The position numbers and the translations under genes were made by a program. Below are positions 16,277 through 26,373 of a stretch of DNA of 64,000 nt, piece after piece; position 1 is the stretch's first letter; every line of letters starts with the position of its first letter. The notes below the pieces were generated by a model. That model made no database searches, was not told the origin of the DNA, and saw only the letters and a program-made list of their open reading frames with translations. Where the stretch lies: NCBI RefSeq assembly GCF_002797735.1, contig NZ_PGFG01000001.1, positions 868,001-932,000 on the forward strand. The letters are read 5' to 3'. Origin of the DNA: Thermoflavifilum aggregans (lineage in GTDB: Bacteria > Bacteroidota > Bacteroidia > Chitinophagales > Chitinophagaceae).

Positions 16277-18349
16277 ATGGATATCAAACAAGATATTCTA
16301 TGGCGGGTTTATCTGAGCTTCCTGGGGATGGTGGTTTTGGGTGTAATCATTTTGGGAAAAATTTTCATTATCCAGCATATTCAAGGCAATTACTGGAGAA
16401 GTATGGCCGATAGCTTACAGGAACGATATGTAACGATGGATGCAGAAAGGGGCACCATTTATTCAGATGATGGAGAAATGCTTTCCACATCAGTCCCGTT
16501 TTTTGATATTCATCTCGATATGATGGCCGATGGGTTGCGGGCTGATCAGGGAAAATTATTTCGGGAAAATGTGGATTCGTTGGCTATAGGTTTGGCTGAA
16601 TTGTTCCGCGATCATCCGGCTTCCTGGTACCGGTCATTTTTATGGAAAGCCTACCGCAGCCGGGAAAGATACCTTTTATTCAAAAAAGATGTGGATCTGA
16701 AAACGTATCAGCAATTGCAGCAGCTTCCTCTTTTCCGGCTGGGCCGTTATCGCAGTGGCATGATTGCTGAAATGCATGAAAAACGCATCAACCCTTATGG
16801 TCTGCTAGCCAATCGTACCATTGGGCTGTGGCGGCCAAATGCACCCAATGTAGGCTTGGAAGCTACCTACGATAGCGTGTTGCGTGGCAAGGATGGACGG
16901 CAACTGGTTCGGAAAGTGGCCGCCGGCACCTATGCACCTGTGGATGGTTATACACTGGAGCCCGAAAACGGAAAAGACATTGTGACCACCATTGATGTTT
17001 ACATCCAGGATATAGCCGAACAGGCCTTGTATCAAATGCTTGATTCCGTGCAGGCACAATACGGTACCTGTGTGGTGATGGAAGTGAAAACCGGACAAAT
17101 CAAAGCCATAGCCAATTTGGGTCGTCAACCCGATGGCTCCTACTGGGAAGATTACAATTATGCGATGATCAATACGGAACCCGGATCCATTTTCAAGCTG
17201 GCTACCCTGATTGCCGTGTTGGAAGATCATCTGGTAACGCCACAAACCCGGATCAACCTGTACCGCGGTGAATTGAAATTCGGAAATCGTACGGTCTATG
17301 ATGCGGAAAAACATAATGAAACCTGGGTTACCGTTACAAGAGCTTTGGATCTGAGTTCCAACGTAGGATTCTCCCAGCTGGCCTATCTCTATAAAGATCA
17401 TCCCATGAAGTTTATCCAGCATTTGCGGGCATTGCGGCTCGATCGCAAAACCGGGATTGATTTGATAGGTGAACAGCAACCCCTGATCAAAACGCCGCAA
17501 TCGCGTACCTGGAGTGCTACCACATTACCCTGGATGGGTTTTGGGTATGAAGTGTTGGTAAGCCCCCTGCAAATGCTCTCCTTGTACAATGCCGTAGCCA
17601 ATGATGGTTGGATGATGAAGCCTTATCTGGTAAAATCCATCGAGGAATATGGCACACCCGTGCAAACCTTTTCACCGGAAAAAATAGAAAAGATTTGTTC
17701 CGATACCGTCCTGCATCAGGTACAACAGATGTTGCGAACCGTGGTTACAGATGGTACGGCCCGGAAGCCTTTTCAGGGAGCACCCTATAGTGTTGCGGGG
17801 AAAACGGGTACGGCTTTGGTTGCCGACGGTCGCGCCGGATACAGCAATAAGGTTTATCAATCCAGTTTTGTAGGCTATTTCCCGGCAGATGATCCGCAGT
17901 ATTCCTGTATTGTAGTGGTTCGCAGCCAACCGCATCCACGCATTTATTATGGCGCTGATGTAGCTGCGCCGGTATTCCGCAGGATTGCCGATCAGCTGTA
18001 TGCGCTGCATCAGGGTCCCAATGCCACACCCCGCATGCCTGAGCCCCGGGTTGACAGCATTCGCTGGGGCGTACGCACGCTTTCCACACGCGCTCGGCTG
18101 CTGGCCGGCAACTGGCCGGCAGTTCCGGTTTACGCTCTTGACAAACAGAGTACAACAACCTCAGCCGATAGGCTTGCTGATGACCGAATGCCTGATCTTA
18201 CCGGTGTTGGTCTGAGGGATGCCGTGCGGTTGCTGGAAAATAAAGGATTGAAAGTCAGTTTCACGGGCGCAGGACGGGTGGTGAAACAATCGTTGCCTGC
18301 CGGTACACCCATACGCCCCGGGCAGCAAATTCAACTGATATTGAACTGA
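16277..18349 (+). CDS. ftsI: Septal peptidoglycan transpeptidase FtsI (PBP3) with PASTA domain
   Basis: FtsI crosslinks septal peptidoglycan with FtsW. The 690-residue protein has an N-terminal membrane helix (about 10-32), a pedestal domain containing ERGTIYSDDG, and a transpeptidase domain with all three active-site motifs: SIFK (Ser304-Lys307), SSN (360-362) and KTGT (509-512). A single PASTA domain closes the protein (MPDLTGVGLRDAVRLLENKGLKV to the end). The PASTA tail is absent in E. coli FtsI but is common in Bacteroidota. Located 3 bp after ftsL and 2 bp before murE. Confidence 0.95.
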   Translation: MDIKQDILWRVYLSFLGMVVLGVIILGKIFIIQHIQGNYWRSMADSLQERYVTMDAERGTIYSDDGEMLSTSVPFFDIHLDMMADGLRADQGKLFRENVDSLAIGLAELFRDHPASWYRSFLWKAYRSRERYLLFKKDVDLKTYQQLQQLPLFRLGRYRSGMIAEMHEKRINPYGLLANRTIGLWRPNAPNVGLEATYDSVLRGKDGRQLVRKVAAGTYAPVDGYTLEPENGKDIVTTIDVYIQDIAEQALYQMLDSVQAQYGTCVVMEVKTGQIKAIANLGRQPDGSYWEDYNYAMINTEPGSIFKLATLIAVLEDHLVTPQTRINLYRGELKFGNRTVYDAEKHNETWVTVTRALDLSSNVGFSQLAYLYKDHPMKFIQHLRALRLDRKTGIDLIGEQQPLIKTPQSRTWSATTLPWMGFGYEVLVSPLQMLSLYNAVANDGWMMKPYLVKSIEEYGTPVQTFSPEKIEKICSDTVLHQVQQMLRTVVTDGTARKPFQGAPYSVAGKTGTALVADGRAGYSNKVYQSSFVGYFPADDPQYSCIVVVRSQPHPRIYYGADVAAPVFRRIADQLYALHQGPNATPRMPEPRVDSIRWGVRTLSTRARLLAGNWPAVPVYALDKQSTTTSADRLADDRMPDLTGVGLRDAVRLLENKGLKVSFTGAGRVVKQSLPAGTPIRPGQQIQLILN

Positions 18350-18351
18350 AC

Positions 18352-19818
18352 ATGGTGTTATTGCGCGACATATTAACAGATGTGCCGCTGGTCAGGCTCA
18401 GCAGAACAGCCGATGTTCCGGTTGATGAAATTACGGCTGATTCGCGGCAGGTAAAGCCGGGCACGCTGTTCTTTGCCATTCGCGGTTTGCATGCCGATGG
18501 GCATCAGTTCATCAGCCAGGCAGTAGACAACGGTGCCGTGGCCGTTGTATGTGAAGATATGCCCCCGCAGCCTTCCCCTCATATTACCTATGTGCAGGTG
18601 AGCGATAGTGCCCTGGCATGCGGCCTTATGGCTTCGCATTTTTATGGTGATCCGTCCCAACATATGCAGGTAGTAGGTGTAACCGGCACCAATGGCAAAA
18701 CCACAGTAGTTACCTTGCTGTATCAGTTGTTTTCTCGCCTGGGTTTCCGTGCAGGCCTGATTTCTACCGTGCAGAACATAATTGTAGATAAGCCGGAACC
18801 CGCGACCCATACAACACCCGATGCCATTCAACTTCATCGGTTGCTGGCGCGCATGCATCAGCAGAAGTGTACACATGTATTCATGGAAGCCAGTTCACAT
18901 GCCATCCATCAAAAGCGCATTGCAGGTGTGCATTATACTGGTGGTATTTTCACCAACATTACACATGATCATCTCGACTATCATAAAACATTTGAGAATT
19001 ATTTAAAAGCTAAAAAATCATTCTTTGATCAACTTCCGGCATCTGCATTTGCACTCACCAATATAGATGATCGCAATGGCATGGTGATGGTGCAGAATAC
19101 ACCCGCCAGAATCGTCACCTATGCGTTGCGGAAAAAAGCCGACTTCAAAGCCAGAATCATTGAAAACCATCTTACCGGCCTGCAACTCGAAATTGATCAA
19201 CAGCTTGTACATAGCAGGCTTATCGGTGCATTCAATGCATACAACCTGCTTGCTGCGTATGCAGCTGCGAGGCTGCTGGGGCAGGAAAAACAGGAAACCC
19301 TGCGGGTTTTGAGTGATTTAAAAGGAGCTGAGGGCAGGTTTGATTATCTGATTTCTCCCAATCAGCACATCATCGCGATTGTGGATTATGCACACACGCC
19401 TGATGCGTTGAAAAATGTGCTGCAAACCATTCTGGGATTCAAGCAATCAACGCAGCGAATAATCACGGTTGTTGGTTGCGGCGGTGATCGTGATCGGTCA
19501 AAACGCCCGGAAATGGCGCTGATTGCAGCGCATTTCAGTGATCAGGTGATTTTTACTTCTGATAACCCAAGGAGTGAGGATCCGCAGGCAATTATTGAAG
19601 AAATGAAAAATGGATTATCGGCCACCATGCTGGCTAAAACCCTATCCATCGTAGATCGTAAAGAAGCTATCCGTACCGCATGTATGCTGGCGCAGCCCAA
19701 TGATATTGTGCTGATTGCAGGTAAAGGACATGAAAAATATCAGGAAATCAAAGGTGTGAAATATCCTTTTGATGACAGAGAAGTGGTAAAAGAAATGTTT
19801 GCACTATTGGGTAAATAA
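18352..19818 (+). CDS. murE: UDP-MurNAc-L-Ala-D-Glu:meso-diaminopimelate ligase
   Basis: MurE adds the third stem-peptide residue. The 488-residue protein has the ATP loop GVTGTNGKTTVVTLL (109-123), ITHDHLDYH, and DNPR at 404-407, the motif whose Arg selects meso-diaminopimelate over lysine. The three Mur-ligase domains and normal length are present. The cell wall is therefore predicted to be the DAP type. It lies 2 bp after ftsI. Confidence 0.96.
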   Translation: MVLLRDILTDVPLVRLSRTADVPVDEITADSRQVKPGTLFFAIRGLHADGHQFISQAVDNGAVAVVCEDMPPQPSPHITYVQVSDSALACGLMASHFYGDPSQHMQVVGVTGTNGKTTVVTLLYQLFSRLGFRAGLISTVQNIIVDKPEPATHTTPDAIQLHRLLARMHQQKCTHVFMEASSHAIHQKRIAGVHYTGGIFTNITHDHLDYHKTFENYLKAKKSFFDQLPASAFALTNIDDRNGMVMVQNTPARIVTYALRKKADFKARIIENHLTGLQLEIDQQLVHSRLIGAFNAYNLLAAYAAARLLGQEKQETLRVLSDLKGAEGRFDYLISPNQHIIAIVDYAHTPDALKNVLQTILGFKQSTQRIITVVGCGGDRDRSKRPEMALIAAHFSDQVIFTSDNPRSEDPQAIIEEMKNGLSATMLAKTLSIVDRKEAIRTACMLAQPNDIVLIAGKGHEKYQEIKGVKYPFDDREVVKEMFALLGK

Positions 19819-19824
19819 AAAAGC

Positions 19825-21081
19825 ATGTTATACTATTTGTTCACATATTTAAAAACACATTTTGATCTGCCCGGAGCGGGTGTATTTCAGTACATCACAT
19901 TTCGGGCTACCATGGCTATTTTGCTTTCACTGGTTATTTCCCTGTTTGCCGGCAAACGCATATTGCTTTTTCTGCAACGCAAACAAATCGGCGAAACTGT
20001 TCGCCAGCTGGGACTTTCCGGTGAGAATCAAAAAGCAGGTACTCCTACGATGGGCGGACTGATCATTCTATCAGCCATTATTATACCTACTTTATTATTT
20101 GCCCGGCTTGAAAATGTGTATGTCATTCTTATGCTGATATGCACATTGTGGCTCGGAGTTATTGGATTTGTGGATGATTATATCAAGGTGTTTAGGAAAA
20201 ACAAGGAAGGCCTGGCCGGCAGATTCAAGATTTTAGGTCAGGTGGGTCTGGGGCTCATTGTAGGATGTACACTTTATTTCAATGATCACGTGGTCATTAT
20301 GCGTGAAATCATCGGCAAACCCAGGATTGCGCAATATGAAAAAGTTGTGGGCGATACCACGGCTATTAAGGAAGGCAAACGTCAGCGTTTTGTAGAGGTA
20401 AAAACACCTATTACCACTATTCCGTTCGTAAAAAGCCATGAGTTTAATTATGCCCGTTTGATTTCATGGATAGGGAAAAATGCTGAACGATATACTTATA
20501 TCGTATACATTCTCATTGTGGTATTTATCATCACAGCCGTATCGAATGGTGCAAACATTACCGACGGGCTTGATGGACTGGCTACAGGTGTTTCAGCCAT
20601 TATTGGTGCTTGCCTAGGCATATTTGCATATGTATCAGGCAATATCAATTTTGCTTCCTATCTCAATATCATGTACATCCCCAATCTGGGTGAACTCTCG
20701 ATTTTCATCGGCACTTTCGTAGGAGCATGCATTGGTTTTCTATGGTACAATGCTTATCCCGCACAGATATTTATGGGTGATACCGGAAGCTTGGCTCTGG
20801 GCGGCATTATTGCTTCACTGGCTTTCATTGTACGGAAAGAATTGCTGATTCCTATTTTCTGCGGAATCTTTCTGGTTGAAAATATTTCGGTATTGATTCA
20901 AGTGGCATATTTCAAATACACCAAACGAAAATATGGTGAGGGCAGGAGGATATTCAAAATGGCTCCTCTGCATCATCATTATCAGAAGCTGGGATATCAT
21001 GAAAGCAAGATTGTGGTGCGTTTCTGGATAGTAGCCATTTTTTGTGCGGTGTTTTCTATTGCCACATTAAAACTCAGATAA
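19825..21081 (+). CDS. mraY: Phospho-MurNAc-pentapeptide translocase
   Basis: MraY transfers phospho-MurNAc-pentapeptide to undecaprenyl phosphate, forming lipid I in the inner membrane. The 418-residue polytopic protein shows [51 protein letters not shown] and [22 protein letters not shown], the last containing the family His motif. It is longer than E. coli MraY because of a loop of about 50 residues (about 150-215) that is typical of Bacteroidota. Gaps to murE and murD are 6 and 7 bp. Confidence 0.96.
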   Translation: MLYYLFTYLKTHFDLPGAGVFQYITFRATMAILLSLVISLFAGKRILLFLQRKQIGETVRQLGLSGENQKAGTPTMGGLIILSAIIIPTLLFARLENVYVILMLICTLWLGVIGFVDDYIKVFRKNKEGLAGRFKILGQVGLGLIVGCTLYFNDHVVIMREIIGKPRIAQYEKVVGDTTAIKEGKRQRFVEVKTPITTIPFVKSHEFNYARLISWIGKNAERYTYIVYILIVVFIITAVSNGANITDGLDGLATGVSAIIGACLGIFAYVSGNINFASYLNIMYIPNLGELSIFIGTFVGACIGFLWYNAYPAQIFMGDTGSLALGGIIASLAFIVRKELLIPIFCGIFLVENISVLIQVAYFKYTKRKYGEGRRIFKMAPLHHHYQKLGYHESKIVVRFWIVAIFCAVFSIATLKLR

Positions 21082-21088
21082 GCAACAC

Positions 21089-22423
21089 ATGGCAGAAAAA
21101 GTAGTCATATTAGGTGCAGGCGAAAGCGGTGTAGGAGCAGCTCTTCTGGCTGTGAAGCAAGGTTATGAGGTATGGGTATCAGATGCCGGATCCATTGCCG
21201 ATCGTTACAGGCAGGAGCTGCAGGCAGCTAATATCCCCTTTGAAGAACATACACATAGTTATGATAAAATATTTGAAGCAGACTGGATTATCAAAAGTCC
21301 AGGCATTGCAGAAGCCGCACCGGTAATGCAGGCGGTGAGATCAAAATCGAAACGTGTGATCAGTGAAATAGAATGGGCTTATCGTTTTTGCAATCAGGCA
21401 ACTATTATTGCTATTACGGGCACAAACGGTAAGACCACTACAACCGCATTGATCCATTATCTTTTGAAAAACTCCGGAATACAGGCAGCCTGCGTTGGCA
21501 ATATAGGCAATAGCTTTGCCAGGCAGGTTGCTACCTCACTGGAACCTTGTTATGTAGTAGAAGTAAGTAGTTTTCAGCTGGATGATATTGAAACTTTTCA
21601 TCCGCACATAGCTGTTTTGCTTAACATCACGGAAGATCATCTGGATCGCTATGGCAGCATGGAAGCATATGCAGCTGCCAAGTTCCGGATCACGGAAAAC
21701 CAGACAGCAGAAGATTATTTCATTTATTGTTTGGATGATCCTTATACAAGAAAATTCTTTAAAAAAAATATTCGTTCACAACTTTTACCTTTTAGCATTA
21801 TGGAACAGGTTAAACAGGGAGCTTATATGCAAGACCAGCAGATTCACATCCGCATCAACGATGACGAATGCATTTTATCGGCTGACGAATTATCACTCAG
21901 GGGCAAACACAACATCTACAACTCTATGGCTGCAGGAATTGCGGGTAAAACCATGAACATCCGGAATGAAAAAATCAGGGAAAGCCTGGCAACTTTCAAA
22001 GGCATTGAGCACAGGCTGGAGAACGTAGCTACTGTGCGCGGAGTGGAGTTTATCAATGACAGCAAAGCCACCAATGTAAATTCTGTTTGGTATGCACTGG
22101 AATGCATGAAAAAACCTGTCATCCTCATCATGGGTGGTATTGATAAGGGTAATGACTATGAAATTATTCGCGGGTTGGTAAAAGAAAAGGTAAAAGCTAT
22201 TGTGTGTCTCGGAAAAGATAACCGGAAAATTAATGAAGCATTTAAGGATGATGTGCAACTGATGGTAAATACAACATCCATGAAAGAAGCTGTGGAAGCT
22301 GCATTCCACTTTGCCAGCCCGGGTGATGTGGTACTGCTTTCACCGGGATGTGCAAGTTTTGATTTGTTTAAGAATTATGAAGATAGAGGAAGACAGTTTA
22401 AACAGGCGGTGAAGGACTTATAA
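21089..22423 (+). CDS. murD: UDP-MurNAc-L-alanine:D-glutamate ligase
   Basis: MurD adds D-Glu to UDP-MurNAc-L-Ala. The 444-residue protein has the N-terminal Rossmann start VVILGAGESGVGAALLA, the ATP loop AITGTNGKTTTTALIHYLL, LNITEDHLDRYGSMEAYAAAKFRI, FINDSKATNVNSVWYAL (substrate-binding) and a C-terminal domain with LLSPGCASFDLFKNYEDRG. All family signatures are intact. Confidence 0.96.
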   Translation: MAEKVVILGAGESGVGAALLAVKQGYEVWVSDAGSIADRYRQELQAANIPFEEHTHSYDKIFEADWIIKSPGIAEAAPVMQAVRSKSKRVISEIEWAYRFCNQATIIAITGTNGKTTTTALIHYLLKNSGIQAACVGNIGNSFARQVATSLEPCYVVEVSSFQLDDIETFHPHIAVLLNITEDHLDRYGSMEAYAAAKFRITENQTAEDYFIYCLDDPYTRKFFKKNIRSQLLPFSIMEQVKQGAYMQDQQIHIRINDDECILSADELSLRGKHNIYNSMAAGIAGKTMNIRNEKIRESLATFKGIEHRLENVATVRGVEFINDSKATNVNSVWYALECMKKPVILIMGGIDKGNDYEIIRGLVKEKVKAIVCLGKDNRKINEAFKDDVQLMVNTTSMKEAVEAAFHFASPGDVVLLSPGCASFDLFKNYEDRGRQFKQAVKDL

Positions 22424-22429
22424 ACAAAA

Positions 22430-23761
22430 ATGCATTTGTTTATGAAGCAACTGATGCAGCAGATACGGGGTGATAAGGTAATATGGGGTGTAGTTATCAT
22501 GCTTTCGTTGATCAGTATGCTGGCCGTGTATAGTTCCACGGGTATGCTGGCATATCGCATGCAGCATGGCCATAATGAATATTATTTGTTTAAACAGGTA
22601 TCGGTATTATTGTTTGGATTACTGATTATTTATCTTTCTCATCGGGTACATTATATGATATATGCGCGGGTGGCTAAAATCGGAGTGATCATTGCTGTTC
22701 CGTTACTTATTTATACCCTGTTGTTTGGTTCACACGTCAATGATGCCAGCAGATGGATACGCCTGCCGGTAATTAATCTGACTTTTCAGACATCTGACTT
22801 TGCAAGACTGGCACTTTTCATGTATGTATCCCTTCAACTGGCAAGACATCAGGAAGAAATAAAGGATTTTCATAAAGGATACAAACCTGTGCTGTTGGCT
22901 ATGCTGGTAATATGCGGATTGATTGCTCCGGCTAATTTATCTACGGCTTTATTGCTGGGGGCGAGTTGTTTTTTGCTTTGCTTTATCGGAAGAGTTGCTT
23001 TGAAACATCTGATGATTACATTGCTGATAGTAGCTTTACCTTTGCTTGCACTGATGGGTATTGCAGCATTGACTTATCATCCGGATGATCAGCTGCATAC
23101 ATCCGATAGGCATCAGCGGGGCTGGTATGAAAGAGTCATCGAACGCATGGAAGGCAAAGGCCGTATAGCCACATGGATTCATCGCGTTCAGGATTTCATG
23201 TTTGCTTCACATGAAGATGTACCTTATCAGGTAGAACAGGCCAAGATTGCCATTGCAAGGGGAGGCCTGTTGGGCAAAGGTCCGGGCAACAGCATCCAGC
23301 GTAATTTCTTACCGTATCCATATTCGGATTTCATTTTTGCTATCATTATCGAAGAGTATGGACTTGTGGGTGCAGCTTTGCTGGTAATGTTGTATCTCAT
23401 TTTGTTGTTCAGATGCATTCGCTTGTTTAGGCGATGTCCGTATGCTTTTGGTTCATTTTTATGTATCGGACTGAGTTTTACATTGGTTATTCAGGCTTTT
23501 GCCAATATGGGTGTGGCAGTGAATTTACTTCCTGTAACGGGAGTTACTCTGCCACTGGTAAGTATGGGCGGATCTTCCATTTGGTTTACCAGTCTTTCCA
23601 TCGGCATCATTTTAAGTGTTGCACGTTATATGGAACAGGAAGAATTGGAAAAACAACAGCTATCCGAAGTTGAAGAAAGCTGGATGGATGCACTGGAACC
23701 TGCTTTTCCTGCTGGCAGGAATGATGATAAAACAACAAATCCTTTGGCGTATGAAAATTAA
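22430..23761 (+). CDS. ftsW: Septal peptidoglycan polymerase FtsW
   Basis: FtsW is the SEDS glycosyltransferase paired with FtsI. The 443-residue protein has about ten membrane segments; signature stretches are ASRWIRLP (about 105), the long extracytoplasmic loop with QAKIAIARGGLLGKGPGNSIQRNFLPYPYSDFIFAIIIEEYG, and NLLPVTGVTLPLVSMGGSS near the C-terminus. A RodA would look similar, but location between murD and murG and next to ftsI in the same cluster fixes FtsW. A short charged cytoplasmic tail follows the last helix. Confidence 0.95.
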   Translation: MHLFMKQLMQQIRGDKVIWGVVIMLSLISMLAVYSSTGMLAYRMQHGHNEYYLFKQVSVLLFGLLIIYLSHRVHYMIYARVAKIGVIIAVPLLIYTLLFGSHVNDASRWIRLPVINLTFQTSDFARLALFMYVSLQLARHQEEIKDFHKGYKPVLLAMLVICGLIAPANLSTALLLGASCFLLCFIGRVALKHLMITLLIVALPLLALMGIAALTYHPDDQLHTSDRHQRGWYERVIERMEGKGRIATWIHRVQDFMFASHEDVPYQVEQAKIAIARGGLLGKGPGNSIQRNFLPYPYSDFIFAIIIEEYGLVGAALLVMLYLILLFRCIRLFRRCPYAFGSFLCIGLSFTLVIQAFANMGVAVNLLPVTGVTLPLVSMGGSSIWFTSLSIGIILSVARYMEQEELEKQQLSEVEESWMDALEPAFPAGRNDDKTTNPLAYEN

Positions 23762-23785
23762 TCATTCGTTGATCAGGAATAATTA

Positions 23786-25000
23786 ATGCTGCAGCACATG
23801 GGCGAACAACAGCTATCATACACGCATACACCACATGCAGCTCGCATCATCATCAGCGGTGGCGGCACGGGAGGACATATTTTCCCGGCCATTGCCATAG
23901 CCCGTGCCTTGCAGCAACTAGAACCCGATATACAAGTTTTGTTTGTAGGTGCAAAAGGAAAAATGGAAATGGAAAAAGTGCCGCAGGCTGGTTATCCGAT
24001 TCGCGCACTGGATATCAAAGGCATGGATCGTAGCAGCTGGTGGAAAAATATAACCCTGCCTTATTTTATACTGAAAAGCATCTTACAGGCCCGTCATATT
24101 TTACATGATTTCAAACCTCATGCAGTGATTGGTGTAGGAGGTTATGCTAGTTTCCCGATATTGTTTGCTGCTCAGCAGGCAGGCATAGATACCTATATTC
24201 AGGAGCAGAATTCATTTGCAGGCAAAGCAAATCAATGGCTTGCGAAAAAAGCTACACGCATTTTTGTGGCATTTGATGGAATGGAAAAATTTTTCCCGAA
24301 AGAAAAAATTGTTGTTACAGGTAATCCGGTAAGGCAGGATATTTTATCTGAAAATATTTCCAAAGCTGATGCATGCAGGTTTTTCGAACTGGATCCGCAA
24401 CGGCCTGTGGTATTGGTTGTGGGTGGTAGCCAGGGTGCACGTTCCATCAACCGGGCTATTCAGCAAAATATAGAATTATTGATTTCGCATCATATTCAGG
24501 TGATCTGGCAAACAGGCAAACTTGATTTTGAAAACATACAACAATTTATTCAGTCTAAGGCTGCACAAGCCCGATATCTATCTCAGATCAAGCTGATGCC
24601 TTTTGTTCAGGATATGGCAAAGGCTTATGCAGCTGCCGATGTGGTGGTATCAAGAGCAGGTGCTATTGCCATCGCTGAATTGTGCGTGATGCAGAAACCT
24701 GCTATCCTGGTGCCGTTCCCGTTTGCAGCTGAAGATCATCAAACACATAATGCACGTATGCTGGTAGAAAAACAGGCAGCCTGGATGATTGCAGATGCAG
24801 AAGCGCAGGAAAAACTGGTTCATGTGATTATTGATTTATGTACAGATGAAGAGAAAAGAATAAGCTTAAGTGAGCATATTGGAAGGCTGGCAATAAGAAA
24901 TGCAGATCAACGGATTGCAGCGACAATTCTGCAGGATTTAAAACGAAGATATCGTGAGCTATCATTTTCAGTAAGTACAAACACAAATCATCATACATGA
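23786..25000 (+). CDS. murG: UDP-GlcNAc:lipid I GlcNAc transferase
   Basis: MurG makes lipid II at the inner face of the membrane. The 404-residue GT28 enzyme has RIIISGGGTGGHIFPAIAIARAL at about 20-42, the acceptor-side GVGGYASFPILFAAQQAGIDTYIQEQNSFAGKANQWLAK, VVGGSQGARSINRAI, and the UDP-GlcNAc motif AADVVVSRAGAIAIAELCVMQKPAILVPFPFAAEDHQTHNA. About 20 extra residues precede the usual start; ATG at 23798 is an alternative. It overlaps murC by 4 bp. Confidence 0.95.
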   Translation: MLQHMGEQQLSYTHTPHAARIIISGGGTGGHIFPAIAIARALQQLEPDIQVLFVGAKGKMEMEKVPQAGYPIRALDIKGMDRSSWWKNITLPYFILKSILQARHILHDFKPHAVIGVGGYASFPILFAAQQAGIDTYIQEQNSFAGKANQWLAKKATRIFVAFDGMEKFFPKEKIVVTGNPVRQDILSENISKADACRFFELDPQRPVVLVVGGSQGARSINRAIQQNIELLISHHIQVIWQTGKLDFENIQQFIQSKAAQARYLSQIKLMPFVQDMAKAYAAADVVVSRAGAIAIAELCVMQKPAILVPFPFAAEDHQTHNARMLVEKQAAWMIADAEAQEKLVHVIIDLCTDEEKRISLSEHIGRLAIRNADQRIAATILQDLKRRYRELSFSVSTNTNHHT

Positions 25001-26373
25001 AAATCAACGGCACAGATATTAAGCGAATGTATTTCATTGGTATTGGTGGCATTGGAATGAGTGCCCTGGCTCGTTATTTTCATGAACATGGAGTCGTTGT
25101 CAGCGGATATGATCGCACACCATCAGCATTATGCCAACAGCTGGAACAGGAAGGCATATCTGTTCATTATGATGAAGATATTGATGCCATTGATCGAGAA
25201 GCTGATGTGGTGGTATATACACCAGCTATTCCGCCTGATCATGCCGAATTGCTTTATTACAGGAATCACGGTTATCAATTATTCAAACGCAGCGAAATGC
25301 TGGGCATGATTTGTAAAAACATGACCACCATTGCTGTTGCCGGTACACATGGGAAAACTACTACCACTACATTGATTGCACATATACTCAGACATTGCGG
25401 ACGTGCGTCCTATACCTTTCTGGGAGGTATTTCTGTCAATTACCAAACCAATTACTGGAAAGGAACAGAGCCTTTGGTAGTGGTAGAGGCCGATGAGTAT
25501 GACCGATCCTTTTTGCATCTGCATCCTTATATAGCTGTAGTAACATCCATGGATCCGGATCATCTGGATATTTATGGTACGAAAGAAGCTATGCAGGATG
25601 CATATTTTCAGTTTGCTCAACAACTGAAGCCTGGCGGATGTCTGATTTATCATAAAGGTATTGCACGTGAAGATGAATGGCAGAAGATAGCTACCTATAG
25701 TTATCATCTCAATGATCCGAAAGCTGATTTTTATGCCTTTCATGTGCGTATGCAAGATGGACATTATCATTTTGATGTGCAGGCTCAGCATTCGCTGATT
25801 GAAGATTTATGCCTGCAGACAGGTGGACTTTACAATGTGGAGAATGCAGTGGCAGCCATTGCTGTAGTCAGGCAGCTGGGCCTGGATCCCAAACAAATCA
25901 AAGAGGCTATTCAGCATTTTAAAGGTGTGAAACGTCGCTTTGAATATATCTTAAAGCGAACCGATATTGTTTTTATAGATGATTATGCGCATCATCCGCA
26001 GGAATTAAAAGCCTTGCTAAGCAGTGCTAAGGAGTTTTATCCTGATCGGCCGTTGCATGTTGTTTTTCAACCTCATTTGTATTCGCGCACACGTGATCTG
26101 GCCAGGGAATTTGCTGCCAGCCTCGATCTGGCTGATCGGGTATGGCTTTTACCGATTTATCCCGCGAGGGAATTGCCTATACCGGGTGTAAGCAGTGAAC
26201 TGATTCGTGATTTTATGAAAAAAGCAGAAGTGAGTTGTGTGGATAAGAAAGAGTTGATTGCGGAGATTGCTGAAAAAAAACCAAAGCTATTAATTACAGC
26301 TGGTGCAGGTGATATTGATCAACTCATTCCCGAGATTGTGCAGATTTATCAATCTACTTCCTATGCAGCATAA
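24997..26373 (+). CDS. murC: UDP-MurNAc:L-alanine ligase
   Basis: MurC starts stem-peptide synthesis. The 458-residue protein has MYFIGIGGIGMSALARYF (Rossmann), AVAGTHGKTTTTTLIAHIL (ATP loop), VVEADEYDRSFLHLHP, SMDPDHLDIYG and FIDDYAHHPQELKALL, where the His-Pro motif is characteristic of MurC. ATGA overlap with murG and 11-bp overlap with ftsQ indicate coupled translation. Confidence 0.96.
   Translation: MKINGTDIKRMYFIGIGGIGMSALARYFHEHGVVVSGYDRTPSALCQQLEQEGISVHYDEDIDAIDREADVVVYTPAIPPDHAELLYYRNHGYQLFKRSEMLGMICKNMTTIAVAGTHGKTTTTTLIAHILRHCGRASYTFLGGISVNYQTNYWKGTEPLVVVEADEYDRSFLHLHPYIAVVTSMDPDHLDIYGTKEAMQDAYFQFAQQLKPGGCLIYHKGIAREDEWQKIATYSYHLNDPKADFYAFHVRMQDGHYHFDVQAQHSLIEDLCLQTGGLYNVENAVAAIAVVRQLGLDPKQIKEAIQHFKGVKRRFEYILKRTDIVFIDDYAHHPQELKALLSSAKEFYPDRPLHVVFQPHLYSRTRDLAREFAASLDLADRVWLLPIYPARELPIPGVSSELIRDFMKKAEVSCVDKKELIAEIAEKKPKLLITAGAGDIDQLIPEIVQIYQSTSYAA

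Noticed and set aside
16805-17500. 231-codon minus-strand ORF inside ftsI
   Set aside because: Antisense to the transpeptidase domain, whose active-site motifs are intact on the plus strand.
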